The position numbers and the translations under genes are program-made. Below the pieces are notes generated by a model, which searched no databases, was not told the origin of the DNA, and saw nothing but the letters and a program-made list of their open reading frames with translations. A stretch of DNA of 15,649 bases from Roseimarinus sp035271585 (lineage in GTDB: Bacteria > Bacteroidota > Bacteroidia > Bacteroidales > Prolixibacteraceae), in assembly GCA_035271585.1 (NCBI GenBank), contig DATERL010000052.1, positions 1 to 15,649 on the forward strand. Reading direction: 5' to 3'. Positions 1-7,284 of this stretch are shown here, in pieces; the first letter of the stretch is position 1; each line of letters opens with the position of its first letter.

Positions 1-7
1 GTGTTAG

Positions 8-157
8 AATTTGCTTCACAATAGGAAAAAACCCGACCTTGAACACGCCTCTATCAAAGCAATTTGCGCCTTCTTAAATAGCAAAGTCGGCGGTTTACTC
101 ATCGGTGTTTTTGAACCAAAAAAACACCGAATCGTTTTACCCGCGTTTAATGGCTAA
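8..157 (+). pseudogene. Decayed AlbA_2/Schlafen-like domain fragment
   Basis: An open frame between TAG (5-7) and TAA (155-157) has no usable start codon. It encodes a stretch reading IKAICAFLNSKVGGLLIGV, preceded by PDLEHAS. This closely resembles the core of AlbA_2 (Schlafen-type, PF04326) domains, which typically read like 'I-KTI-AFLN-GG-LLIGV'. After LLIGV the similarity is lost and the frame soon stops. In intact proteins the domain is preceded by more sequence and followed by a long C-terminal part; neither is here. I infer a remnant of an accessory or defence-type gene. The match is from memory of the family, and about 25 residues is short, so chance similarity cannot be excluded. Confidence 0.4.
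102..130. repeat. Perfect 11-bp inverted repeat (hairpin)
   Basis: Bases 102-112 (TCGGTGTTTTT) and 120-130 (AAAAACACCGA) are exact reverse complements separated by a 7-base loop. The T-run lies inside the stem and no T-tract follows on either strand, so it is not a standard intrinsic terminator. It lies inside the AlbA_2-like remnant just where family similarity ends, and could mark a deletion or insertion scar. A short palindrome, TAACGTTA, follows at 155-162. Confidence 0.6.
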
Positions 158-323
158 CGTTAACAACATAAAAATCAAGGTATTTTAAACATACATTGAA
201 GAGCATTTTTAAAAAATAAGGTAGAAAAACGTCCATGGTTTTTTACTTTTCAAAATTGTATTTTACATTCATTATAAACCATTTTTTTATACCTTTACCT
301 TGATTCATAAAAATTGACTAGCT
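158..323 (+). other. AT-rich leader upstream of the signalling/ABC cluster
   Basis: No coding potential is seen here. The stretch is very AT-rich and contains a perfect 10-bp inverted repeat, AATCAAGGTA at 173-182 and TACCTTGATT at 296-305. The right arm overlaps the possible -7 element of the downstream gene. I looked for a TPP riboswitch, because the first gene resembles thiamine-precursor binding proteins, and saw no conserved TPP elements. Confidence 0.5.
290..297 (+). promoter_or_regulatory. Possible -7 promoter element for the substrate-binding protein operon
   Basis: TACCTTTA matches seven of the eight positions of the Bacteroidota -7 consensus TAnnTTTG, counting the two free positions. 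It would place the transcription start about 20 bases before the ATG at 324. No convincing TTTG -33 box lies at the usual distance. The element abuts the right arm of the 173-182/296-305 inverted repeat, so that repeat could act as an operator. Confidence 0.3.
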
Positions 324-1292
324 ATGAGTTACAAAGCTTTTCTAATAACGGTTTTGCTCTTTATTGGTTTATTGGTTCAATCTCAAAAACCAAGCATCAC
401 TTTCACGCCCCACTGGTTGCCACAAGCCCAGTTTGCCGGCTATTACATGGCACTTGAAAAAGGGTTTTACGAAAATGAAGGTCTCGATGTTAAAATTGTC
501 CATCCATCGGCATCGGTAAATGCTTCCGAAGAGTTGATAAATAGCAAGGCCGATATCATATCACTTTTTTTGGTCACCGCAATCTCATCGAAAAACGAAG
601 GTGTTGATTTGGTGAATATTGCTCAGATTTCACAAAACTCGGCTTTAATGTTCGTAAGTAAGAAGAAAAGAGGCATTGAAAAACTTTCCGATTACAACAA
701 CAAAAGTATAGGGGTGTGGCAAAGTGGTTTCGACGAAGTAGGTAAGGCCATAATGAGTTCAAATAACTATACCGTTGAGTGGGTGCCCATTCTTTCATCT
801 ATCAACCTTTTTATGCACGATGGTGTTGATGCACTGACCGTAATGTGGTTCAATGAATATTATCAGGTCATTAACGCAGGTATTGACCCCGACGAACTCA
901 ATACATTTTTCTTTTCAGATTATGGCTACAACATTCCCGAAGACGGGCTATATTGCTTAAATAAAACGTTTATCGAACGCCCCGATGATTTGAAAAAATT
1001 TGTACGGGCGAGCTTGAAAGGATGGGAATATGCAAAAAATAACTTCGACGAAACAATTGATGTAGTGTTGCACACAATGAAAAAAGCCAAGGTACCAACA
1101 AACAGAGCCCATCAAACATGGATGTTAAAAAAAGTGTTGGAATTACTAGCACCCGGTAATAAAAATATAGATGTCGGCGAATTGACTGAAACCGACTTTT
1201 ATAAAGCCCAAAGCATTCTAATTGATGGTGGGTACATACAAAAACGCTTTGTTTATCAAGATTTTCATAAACCAGTACTAACTCAACCTTAA
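324..1292 (+). CDS. NMT1/THI5-like periplasmic ABC substrate-binding protein
   Basis: This is a 322-residue exported solute-binding protein. Residues 1-20 form a typical signal peptide without a lipobox cysteine, so the product is probably soluble in the periplasm. Residues 30-56 carry the hallmark of the NMT1/THI5-like family (PF09084): HWLPQAQFAGYYMA, then E-KGFY-ENEGLDV. Family members bind pyrimidines such as thiamine precursors, riboflavin or other aromatic ligands, and some act as sensory domains. The ligand here is unknown, and no thiamine gene or TPP riboswitch is nearby. The length is normal for the family. The stop lies only four bases before the next start (SpoIIE phosphatase), so the two are surely cotranscribed. 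It may feed the permease/ATPase pair at 5520-7266, or act as a ligand-presenting partner of the neighbouring membrane phosphatase. The family call is firm; the partner is inferred. Confidence 0.88.
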   Translation: MSYKAFLITVLLFIGLLVQSQKPSITFTPHWLPQAQFAGYYMALEKGFYENEGLDVKIVHPSASVNASEELINSKADIISLFLVTAISSKNEGVDLVNIAQISQNSALMFVSKKKRGIEKLSDYNNKSIGVWQSGFDEVGKAIMSSNNYTVEWVPILSSINLFMHDGVDALTVMWFNEYYQVINAGIDPDELNTFFFSDYGYNIPEDGLYCLNKTFIERPDDLKKFVRASLKGWEYAKNNFDETIDVVLHTMKKAKVPTNRAHQTWMLKKVLELLAPGNKNIDVGELTETDFYKAQSILIDGGYIQKRFVYQDFHKPVLTQP

Positions 1293-1296
1293 TACT

Positions 1297-3228
1297 ATGA
1301 ATTTCAATATCAACAAATCATTGTCATCAAGGATCGTTTTGTACGTTCTTGCTTTCTGTATTTTATTGTTTGTTATTTCGTTGGGGGCTTTTTATTTATT
1401 TTCGAAAAAGCAAATTGAAACAATGACTTACAGTAATGCCGAATCGACAGCCAATCAGCTTGTTTATAGAACAGAGCAAGTATTATTGCCAATAACAAAA
1501 ATTGCCAATAACTACAAATGGATAATTGAGAACACCAGTTTGAACCCCGATTCAATTTATTCAATAACACGTAAAATTCTTGAAAATAATGCCGAAGTGA
1601 TTGGCAGCGCAATAGCATTTGACCCTTATTTCTTTAAAGATCAAGGAAAGTATTTTTCACCCTATTCTTATCGCGAAAACGACACCTTAAAGACCATGCA
1701 GCTTGGAACCCCAGATTACGAATATTTTGTGATGGATTGGTTTCAAATACCCATGAAACTGGGAAAACCATATTGGACCGAACCCTATTTCGACACAGGG
1801 GGCGGTAATGCTTTGATGACAACTTATTCGGTACCTTTTATGGGTTTTGTTGATGGGAAAAAAGTTCCTATCGGAATTATCACCATGGACCTCGAACTCG
1901 ATTGGTTTACTGAAATTGTTTCGGAAGTGAAAATACTTAAAACAGGCTATGCTTCTGTATTATCGCCTAGTGGCACATTTATTACCCATCCCAACAAGGA
2001 TTGGATTATGAATCAGAGCATTTTTAGTGTTGCCGATGAACTTGATAATCCGCAATTAAGAGATATTGGTAGGGAAATGCTAAAAGGTAAAAGCGAATTT
2101 GTTTCCAGCACCCTTAATGGAGTCGAACGCATTATGTATTTCACCCCGTTGCCATCGAGCAATTGGGCGTTGGCAGTAGTTTTCCCAAAGTCCGAAATGT
2201 ACCTTCCCTTGCGCAATATTACCATCATTTTAATATTACTTATTGTTATTGGTTTGGTTATTCTCACTATTTCAATTGAACGAATTGTTGCTGAACAACT
2301 TAGGCCTCTTGGAAAATTCTCAAAGTCGGCACAAGAAGTAGCTGCAGGTAATTTCGATGCCGCTTTGCCTGATATTACCACCGAAGATGAAATGAAAGAC
2401 CTGCACGACTCCTTTGTACACATGCAAACCGATTTGAAAAGTTATATTGAACACCTTAAGGATACCACCTCGGCCAAGGAGAAAATTGAAAGCGAATTGC
2501 GCATTGCTCGCGAAATACAAATGGGAATGATTCCAAAAATATTTCCGCCCTTCCCCAACCTTTCGCAAATCGATTTGTACGCCATGCTTGAGCCCGCTAA
2601 AGAGGTGGGTGGCGACCTTTACGATTTCTTTATGATTGACGAAAACCACATGTGCTTTGCCATTGGCGATGTTTCGGGCAAAGGGGTACCAGCTTCGTTG
2701 TTCATGGCAGTTACCCGCACCTTGTTACGCTCGGCCGCTCCCGATCAATCATCGCCAGCTCATATTGTAAACGTGCTAAACAAAGCACTTTCGTCGGGTA
2801 ACGAATCGAATATGTTTGTTACTTTCTTTCTAGGAATTATCAATACCGACAACGGTTTAGTTAAATACGCAAACGCCGGACACAACCCACCAGTATTAAT
2901 TCGAACGGGTGGAATAGTCGAGTTTCTTCCCATAACCAAGGATATACCTATTGGCTTGTTTGAAGATTTCGATTACCATGAAAAGGAACTAACATTAATG
3001 CCTAATGACAAAATTTTCCTTTATACCGATGGAATAACCGAGGCTGAAGATAAAAATCAAGAGCTATATTCCGAAAAACGATTAATGAATTGCTTGTCGA
3101 TATACTTACGCGAACACCCAAAAGGGTTAATTCAACAAGTGGCCATGGATGTTGCTGTTCACGTAGGAGACAATATGCAATCGGACGATATAACCATGCT
3201 TAGCATCATATACAATGGAAAAAAATAA
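1297..3228 (+). CDS. Membrane sensor SpoIIE/RsbU-type PP2C serine phosphatase (dCache-HAMP-PP2C)
   Basis: This 643-residue protein has a transmembrane helix at about 13-35 and a periplasmic sensor at about 36-303. The sensor shows a dCache-like signature at 158-180 (KPYWTEPYFDTGGGN, then YSVPF). A second helix lies at about 307-326, followed by a HAMP-like linker at about 328-385 and a coiled coil to about 412. The SpoIIE-type PP2C domain (about 425-640) has the expected metal-binding motifs: VGGDLYDFF (D440), IGDVSGKGVPAS (D458), NAGHNPP at 526-532, LYTDGITEAED (D578) and SDDIT (D630/D631), so it should be active. In partner switching such enzymes dephosphorylate a STAS antagonist, which then captures the RsbW-type kinase. 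Both partners are encoded immediately downstream. The periplasmic sensor probably reads a small ligand or the binding protein encoded just upstream. The gene overlaps the kinase gene by 14 bp. Confidence 0.93.
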   Translation: MNFNINKSLSSRIVLYVLAFCILLFVISLGAFYLFSKKQIETMTYSNAESTANQLVYRTEQVLLPITKIANNYKWIIENTSLNPDSIYSITRKILENNAEVIGSAIAFDPYFFKDQGKYFSPYSYRENDTLKTMQLGTPDYEYFVMDWFQIPMKLGKPYWTEPYFDTGGGNALMTTYSVPFMGFVDGKKVPIGIITMDLELDWFTEIVSEVKILKTGYASVLSPSGTFITHPNKDWIMNQSIFSVADELDNPQLRDIGREMLKGKSEFVSSTLNGVERIMYFTPLPSSNWALAVVFPKSEMYLPLRNITIILILLIVIGLVILTISIERIVAEQLRPLGKFSKSAQEVAAGNFDAALPDITTEDEMKDLHDSFVHMQTDLKSYIEHLKDTTSAKEKIESELRIAREIQMGMIPKIFPPFPNLSQIDLYAMLEPAKEVGGDLYDFFMIDENHMCFAIGDVSGKGVPASLFMAVTRTLLRSAAPDQSSPAHIVNVLNKALSSGNESNMFVTFFLGIINTDNGLVKYANAGHNPPVLIRTGGIVEFLPITKDIPIGLFEDFDYHEKELTLMPNDKIFLYTDGITEAEDKNQELYSEKRLMNCLSIYLREHPKGLIQQVAMDVAVHVGDNMQSDDITMLSIIYNGKK

Positions 3229-3628
3229 AAGAATTACCATTATAAACAACATTGACCAGCTCCCAACACTGGCCGAACAAATTGAACAAATTGCCGACGA
3301 GTGGGAATTAGATCCTATGTTGGCAATGAACATGAACCTGGTTATTGAAGAAGCCATCACCAACGTAATATTTTATGCCTTCAACGATCAGGAAAACCAC
3401 CAAATCGACATCGATTTTAACTTGAACGATTCAATACTGAAACTGGTTATTACCGACGATGGGACACCTTTTGACCCAACTCAAAAGGGAGATCCCGACA
3501 CCACCCTATCGGTCGAAGATCGTCAAATAGGGGGATTGGGGATTTTTCTGATTCGAAAGATTATGAACGAAGTGAAATACAAAAGAAAAAACAACAAAAA
3601 CATATTAACATTAACAAAATCGATCTAA
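3215..3628 (+). CDS. RsbW/SpoIIAB-like anti-sigma factor serine kinase (HATPase_c)
   Basis: This is a 137-residue GHKL-type ATP-binding protein of the anti-sigma/switch-kinase family. The N-box is at 41-56 (NLVIEEAITNVIFYAF, with E45/E46 and N50). The G1 box is DDGTPFD at 81-87 and the G2 box is GGLGIFL at 106-112. Length and motif spacing match RsbW-like proteins, and no histidine-kinase DHp domain is present. Known relatives phosphorylate a serine on a STAS antagonist and bind a target, usually a sigma factor. The ATG lies inside the end of the SpoIIE gene (14-bp overlap), implying translational coupling. The STAS gene starts 11 bp after the stop. No sigma factor is encoded in the window, so the protein that this kinase holds or releases is unknown. 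Confidence 0.9.
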   Translation: MEKNKRITIINNIDQLPTLAEQIEQIADEWELDPMLAMNMNLVIEEAITNVIFYAFNDQENHQIDIDFNLNDSILKLVITDDGTPFDPTQKGDPDTTLSVEDRQIGGLGIFLIRKIMNEVKYKRKNNKNILTLTKSI

Positions 3629-3639
3629 TAAAAATAACA

Positions 3640-3969
3640 ATGGATATTCAAAACGAAAAAAAAGGAGAATTTATGGTAGTGCATATCAACGGACGTGTTG
3701 ATACAACCAATTACACTGAATTTGAAAAACAAATTTCAACAGTAATCGATGGCGGCGAAACCAATATTATTCTCAATTGCGATAATCTAAACTACATCAG
3801 CAGTTCGGGCTTACGGGTTTTTTTAATCACGCAAAAAAGATTAATGGCGGCCAAGGGAAAACTTCACTTGTGTAAAATGCAACCTTCCATCAAAGAGATT
3901 TTCGATATTTCGGGTTTTTCAACTATTTTTAAAATATTTGAAAGTGAAGAAGCAGCTCTGGCCGGATAG
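3640..3969 (+). CDS. STAS-domain anti-sigma factor antagonist (RsbV/SpoIIAA-like)
   Basis: This is a 109-residue single-domain STAS protein. The diagnostic loop and helix read LNYISSSGLRVFL at 50-62. Aligned to the D-S-S-G motif of SpoIIAA (phosphorylated at Ser58), the phospho-acceptor would be S55, with the usual preceding Asp replaced by S54; such substitution is common in STAS antagonists. The end, 'IKEIFDISGFSTIFKIFESEE', written in two parts as IKEIFDISGF and STIFKIFESEE, is typical of the family. It probably cycles between phosphorylated (by the 3215-3628 kinase) and dephosphorylated (by the 1297-3228 phosphatase) forms. The gene is 11 bp downstream of the kinase gene and surely cotranscribed. 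Confidence 0.92.
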   Translation: MDIQNEKKGEFMVVHINGRVDTTNYTEFEKQISTVIDGGETNIILNCDNLNYISSSGLRVFLITQKRLMAAKGKLHLCKMQPSIKEIFDISGFSTIFKIFESEEAALAG

Positions 3970-4006
3970 AATAAACAAGCCCATTACTAAACACTAAATA
4001 CCAATT

Positions 4007-4159
4007 ATGCAGATAAAGAAAGTCATAAACGGAATAATTGCCTTGTTGTTGGTTGCAGCAATACTGTTGCTGTCCGATTTATCGAACCGTAAGATTCCAC
4101 TGCGCAAAACACCGCACGGCTCGGATACCGAAACCAACACCAATTACCCCAGTTTATGA
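4007..4159 (+). CDS. Small single-pass membrane peptide (50 aa), unknown function
   Basis: A short open frame from ATG 4007 to TGA 4157-4159 starts MQIKKVINGIIALLLVAA and continues ILLLSDLSNRKIP, ending in a polar tail (about 29-50). Residues 6-23 form one strongly hydrophobic helix behind a lysine-containing N-terminus, so it is either a single-pass membrane protein or an uncleaved signal anchor. It lies on the coding strand 37 bp after the STAS gene and 95 bp before the second STAS gene, inside an otherwise tightly packed operon. In ABC loci of the COG4120/COG1101 type a substrate-binding protein often sits near the permease. This peptide might be its much-reduced relic or an unrelated small subunit; both are guesses. 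I do not recognise a family. Confidence 0.5.
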   Translation: MQIKKVINGIIALLLVAAILLLSDLSNRKIPLRKTPHGSDTETNTNYPSL

Positions 4160-4254
4160 AGCAATGAGCCAAAAACTAAATAGTATTACCCTAATATGCT
4201 AAACCAGTTTGAAAAAACAACTACTGAAAATCAATTAAACCGAACAGATAAATT

Positions 4255-5496
4255 ATGGCAAACCTTCAAATCGAAAAAAGCAACATAGCAAATGGCACCT
4301 TATTAACTTGCAGTGGCCGCCTCGATGCCAATAGCGCCGGCCAACTGAACGATTTCATCGACCGCTTGGTGCGCGAAGGAGAATACCACATCGCGGTTAA
4401 CTTCGACAAAATTGTATACCTGAGCTCTGCGGGAATAAGGGCCTTGGTTAACCAGCACAAAAACCTAAAATCGATCAATGGGTACTTCTACATTGTTTCC
4501 ATGTCGGACAATGTTATGCAGGTGCTGCAAATGGTGGGTATGGCCGTTATGCTCTCTCAAGCGCCCGAACAAATCGAGGCACAACCCCTTGCCCCCGACG
4601 GAGACCACGGGCTTCATTACGACCATGGCTTCAACTTTCTACTAACCACACTCAACAACAAAGAAAAAAGTAAAGTTGAACTGCATGGAAAACCTGAACT
4701 CTTACAAGACGCTGCTTTCACTGCTTCGGATGCCCGTATTGTTAAAGCCCACGAAATGCATTTTGCAATTGGCTTAGGCGCAATTGGCGATGATTATGAA
4801 GCGGAAAAAAACCGCTTTGGCGAGTTTCTGTTGATGGGCAAAAACATTGCCTACCTTCCTGCCGACGGCTCGCGCAAACCCGACTACATTTATAGTAGCG
4901 GACAATTAGTTGCCTCTATTACCGAGCTTTACGGCCTCCACGTCGATGCACGCTTCACCCACCTCTTGCGTTTCGAATCGGAAACCACTAAAAGTACCAT
5001 AGGACTTAATAATTTGATAGAATCGATCTCGGAACTAACACAATTTGAAAACTTTGCCATTGTAATGCTCGCCGAAAGTGGAGGATTAATAGGTACTTCG
5101 CTTAATGTATCTCCAATCGAAGGCCGAAAATTATTCACTTATCCCGAAATAAAGAACAGCGTAAACTTTACCACCGAACCGGTTCATCACAAAATGCTCA
5201 CCATCTCGGTTGGCTTCTTCTCCCAAAAGGGCGATCAGCTTTCAAATAAATTTACCCGTCCGCTCAGTAATAAAGAACAAGCCATCAACGGCCATATACA
5301 CACCGCCGTTTTTCCTTACATTCCAATGAAAAAGACCGATATCGATCTAAATGAAACCATCGATTATCTTTTTCACAACTCCGAGCTAAGCGATATTCTT
5401 CACCTCACCAACGACGAGCGCGAAATATCGGGCTTAGGCGAAAGCCAGTTTGCACATGGATTTTGCTGGATTACACCAGTTGATTTCACCAATTAA
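4255..5496 (+). CDS. STAS domain fused to a ~290-residue domain of unknown function
   Basis: This 413-residue protein has no signal peptide or membrane segment and is therefore predicted to be cytoplasmic. Residues 1-105 are a STAS domain with the motif IVYLSSAGIRALV (53-65). The serine aligned with SpoIIAA Ser58 is S58, so phosphorylation is possible. Residues from about 115 to 413 are mixed alpha/beta and rich in strands, with notable segments FAIGLGAIGDD (170-180), GEFLLMGKNIAYLPADG (189-205) and FAHGFCWITP (399-408). I do not recognise this part. The Gly-rich strand followed by an acidic turn vaguely recalls a PP2C-like fold, but the metal-binding motifs are absent. The gene lies between the partner-switching genes and the permease, 23 bp upstream of the latter. 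It is a good candidate for the element that links the switch to the transporter, which is inference. Confidence 0.8.
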   Translation: MANLQIEKSNIANGTLLTCSGRLDANSAGQLNDFIDRLVREGEYHIAVNFDKIVYLSSAGIRALVNQHKNLKSINGYFYIVSMSDNVMQVLQMVGMAVMLSQAPEQIEAQPLAPDGDHGLHYDHGFNFLLTTLNNKEKSKVELHGKPELLQDAAFTASDARIVKAHEMHFAIGLGAIGDDYEAEKNRFGEFLLMGKNIAYLPADGSRKPDYIYSSGQLVASITELYGLHVDARFTHLLRFESETTKSTIGLNNLIESISELTQFENFAIVMLAESGGLIGTSLNVSPIEGRKLFTYPEIKNSVNFTTEPVHHKMLTISVGFFSQKGDQLSNKFTRPLSNKEQAINGHIHTAVFPYIPMKKTDIDLNETIDYLFHNSELSDILHLTNDEREISGLGESQFAHGFCWITPVDFTN

Positions 5497-5519
5497 AACA
5501 CAAACCAAAAAACACTGTT

Positions 5520-6461
5520 ATGTCGTTACTCATCGGATCATTTACCATAGGACTAATACTAGCCCTGCTCGCCCTCGGGATTTTTATAAGTTTTCGGATT
5601 TTTAACTTTCCCGATATCACCGCCGAAGGTTCGTTTACTTTCGGAGCAGCTACAGGAGCAGCTTTAATTGTTGCCGGGGTAAATCCATTACTAGCAAGTA
5701 TGATCGCCTTTTTTGCCGGTATGGCCGCTGGAACACTTACCGGAATTATTCATACTCAATTCAAAATCAATCCATTACTTGCCGGAATATTGGTCATGAC
5801 GGCACTTTACTCAATTAACCTACACGTGATGGGTCGAAGCAATATCCCCATGTTGAACGAGACCACCATCTTTACGTGGGTTGAACAATTTTCCGAAAAA
5901 TTTTCGGGAGCCGGAACACGCACTTCGGTACTTGGATGGCAAGTAGCCGTTAAAGACCTTTGGTTGCTAGGATTTTGCCTTGTGGGCATTACCCTATTTG
6001 GCCTGCTTTTGTGGTGGTTTTTTAAAACAAATATTGGTACAGCCATGCGTGCCACCGGCGATAACGATCAAATGATACGCGCCTTGGGTGTGAACACCAA
6101 AACCATGATTGTATTAGGAGTAGCACTATCGAACGGGCTCATTGCACTATCGGGAGCTTTACTTGCACAATACCAAGGTTTTGCCGATGTGCAAATGGGA
6201 ATAGGAATGATGGTATGGGGGCTAGCCAGCGTAATTATTGGCGAAGCAATTATAAACGATAACAGTCTTGGAATGGTTATTTTTGGTGCCGTATTGGGTT
6301 CGGTGCTTTTCAGATTACTGGTTGCCATCGCCTTACGCTGGGGACTCAACCCTAACGACCTTAAAATAATTACAGCACTCTTTGTTTTTATCGCTCTGGT
6401 TTTACCAGGTATAATGAAAAACAAAAACAAACTGAATTTAAAAAAAGGAAACCATGCTTAA
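5520..6461 (+). CDS. ABC transporter permease, COG4120/TrpY-like (BPD_transp_2)
   Basis: This 313-residue integral inner-membrane protein has about eight hydrophobic segments, for example at 5-25, 40-58, 60-78, 85-103, 150-170, 196-215, 228-245 and 255-275, plus a last one near 285-300. Family signatures include DITAEGSFTFGAAT near the N-terminus and LSGALLAQYQGFADVQMGIG in the second half. Both are typical of the uncharacterised permeases that work with COG1101 ATPases (TrpXYZ-type, in the branched-chain amino acid/ribose permease superfamily). In other genomes these usually accompany an ABC_sub_bind (COG2984) binding protein. None is seen here, and the only binding protein in the cluster is the NMT1-like one at 324. 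The gene overlaps the ATPase gene by 8 bp and both form one transporter. Substrate unknown; amino acids or other small organics are possible. Confidence 0.9.
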   Translation: MSLLIGSFTIGLILALLALGIFISFRIFNFPDITAEGSFTFGAATGAALIVAGVNPLLASMIAFFAGMAAGTLTGIIHTQFKINPLLAGILVMTALYSINLHVMGRSNIPMLNETTIFTWVEQFSEKFSGAGTRTSVLGWQVAVKDLWLLGFCLVGITLFGLLLWWFFKTNIGTAMRATGDNDQMIRALGVNTKTMIVLGVALSNGLIALSGALLAQYQGFADVQMGIGMMVWGLASVIIGEAIINDNSLGMVIFGAVLGSVLFRLLVAIALRWGLNPNDLKIITALFVFIALVLPGIMKNKNKLNLKKGNHA

Positions 6462-7266
6462 AATCGATAATATATTTAAAACATTTAACCCCGGAACACC
6501 CAACGAAGTTAAAGCCTTGCAAGGTGTTAACATTAAAATTGAAGAAGGTAGCTTTGTATGCGTACTGGGTACCAATGGTTCGGGCAAATCAACCATGTTG
6601 AATGCAGTTGCCGGTACTTTTTTGGTCGACGAAGGCTTAATCTCACTCAATGGTATCGATATTACAAAGTGGGGAGAACATAGGCGTGCACAGTTAATTG
6701 GGCGTGTGTTTCAAAATCCGTTTAGCGGTACAGCACCCAACATGACCATTCAGGAAAACCTGGCACTGGCATTTAAACGGGGAAAAAGCAGGGGCTTAGG
6801 TTGGGGATTACCAAAATCGCTTACCAACAATTTTAAAGAAATTGTAAAACCATTGAACATGGGTCTCGAAGATCGGCTCGACAATCCCATTGGAAAACTT
6901 TCGGGTGGTCAAAGGCAAGCGCTTACGCTGCTCATGGCTTCGGCCTTAAAACCCAAATTGCTCCTGCTCGACGAACACACCGCTGCGCTTGACCCTAAAA
7001 CAGCCAGCAAAGTAATTCAGCTTACCGAACAAGTTGTACTCCGCGATCAACTCACCACCTTAATGGTTACCCATTCGATGCAACAAGCTGTTAACCTTGG
7101 CGATCGCATTATTATGATGCACCAAGGCAAAGTTGTTTATGATTTAAAAGGCGAAGATAAAAAACGTTTGAAAGTAAACGACCTGCTCGCGCTCTTCGAC
7201 GAGTTAAGACGCAAAGACAACATCGACCCAGCTGTAGCAACACTGCACCAACAACAATATGTATAA
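6454..7266 (+). CDS. ABC transporter ATP-binding protein, COG1101/TrpZ-like
   Basis: This 270-residue ATPase has a complete set of nucleotide-binding motifs: Walker A GTNGSGKST (39-47, K45), Q-loop at Q87, signature LSGGQRQ (149-155), Walker B LLLLDEH (169-175, catalytic E174) and switch H207. The sequence DEHTAALDPKT after Walker B is characteristic of the COG1101 group paired with COG4120 permeases. It should sit on the cytoplasmic face and power the 5520-6461 permease. Its ATG lies inside the permease gene (8-bp overlap) and is preceded by a good AAGGAA ribosome site at 6445-6450, which supports this start. It is the last gene of the cluster; the next gene has its own promoter-like element in a 69-bp gap. 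Confidence 0.94.
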   Translation: MLKIDNIFKTFNPGTPNEVKALQGVNIKIEEGSFVCVLGTNGSGKSTMLNAVAGTFLVDEGLISLNGIDITKWGEHRRAQLIGRVFQNPFSGTAPNMTIQENLALAFKRGKSRGLGWGLPKSLTNNFKEIVKPLNMGLEDRLDNPIGKLSGGQRQALTLLMASALKPKLLLLDEHTAALDPKTASKVIQLTEQVVLRDQLTTLMVTHSMQQAVNLGDRIIMMHQGKVVYDLKGEDKKRLKVNDLLALFDELRRKDNIDPAVATLHQQQYV

Positions 7267-7284
7267 AATACTTGTTCTTTTTTC

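Noticed and set aside
152..164. Integron attC-like core (GGCTAACGTTAAC)
   Set aside because: It does not fit the RYYYAAC / GTTRRRY core sites, and no second core pair or integrase is nearby.
1..323. TPP riboswitch for the NMT1/THI5-like gene
   Set aside because: No conserved TPP aptamer segments (such as the CTGAGA and ACCTGA-type pieces) are seen, so thiamine-precursor transport is not supported.
1294..1310. Promoter between the binding protein and the phosphatase gene
   Set aside because: Only four bases separate the two genes; an operon is the simplest reading.
4420..4440. Second STAS protein seemed to lack the phospho-acceptor serine (SSAG instead of DSSG)
   Set aside because: Counting SpoIIAA shows Ser58 is the first serine after the Asp, two residues before Gly. 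Aligned that way, S58 of this protein is present; only the neighbouring residue differs.
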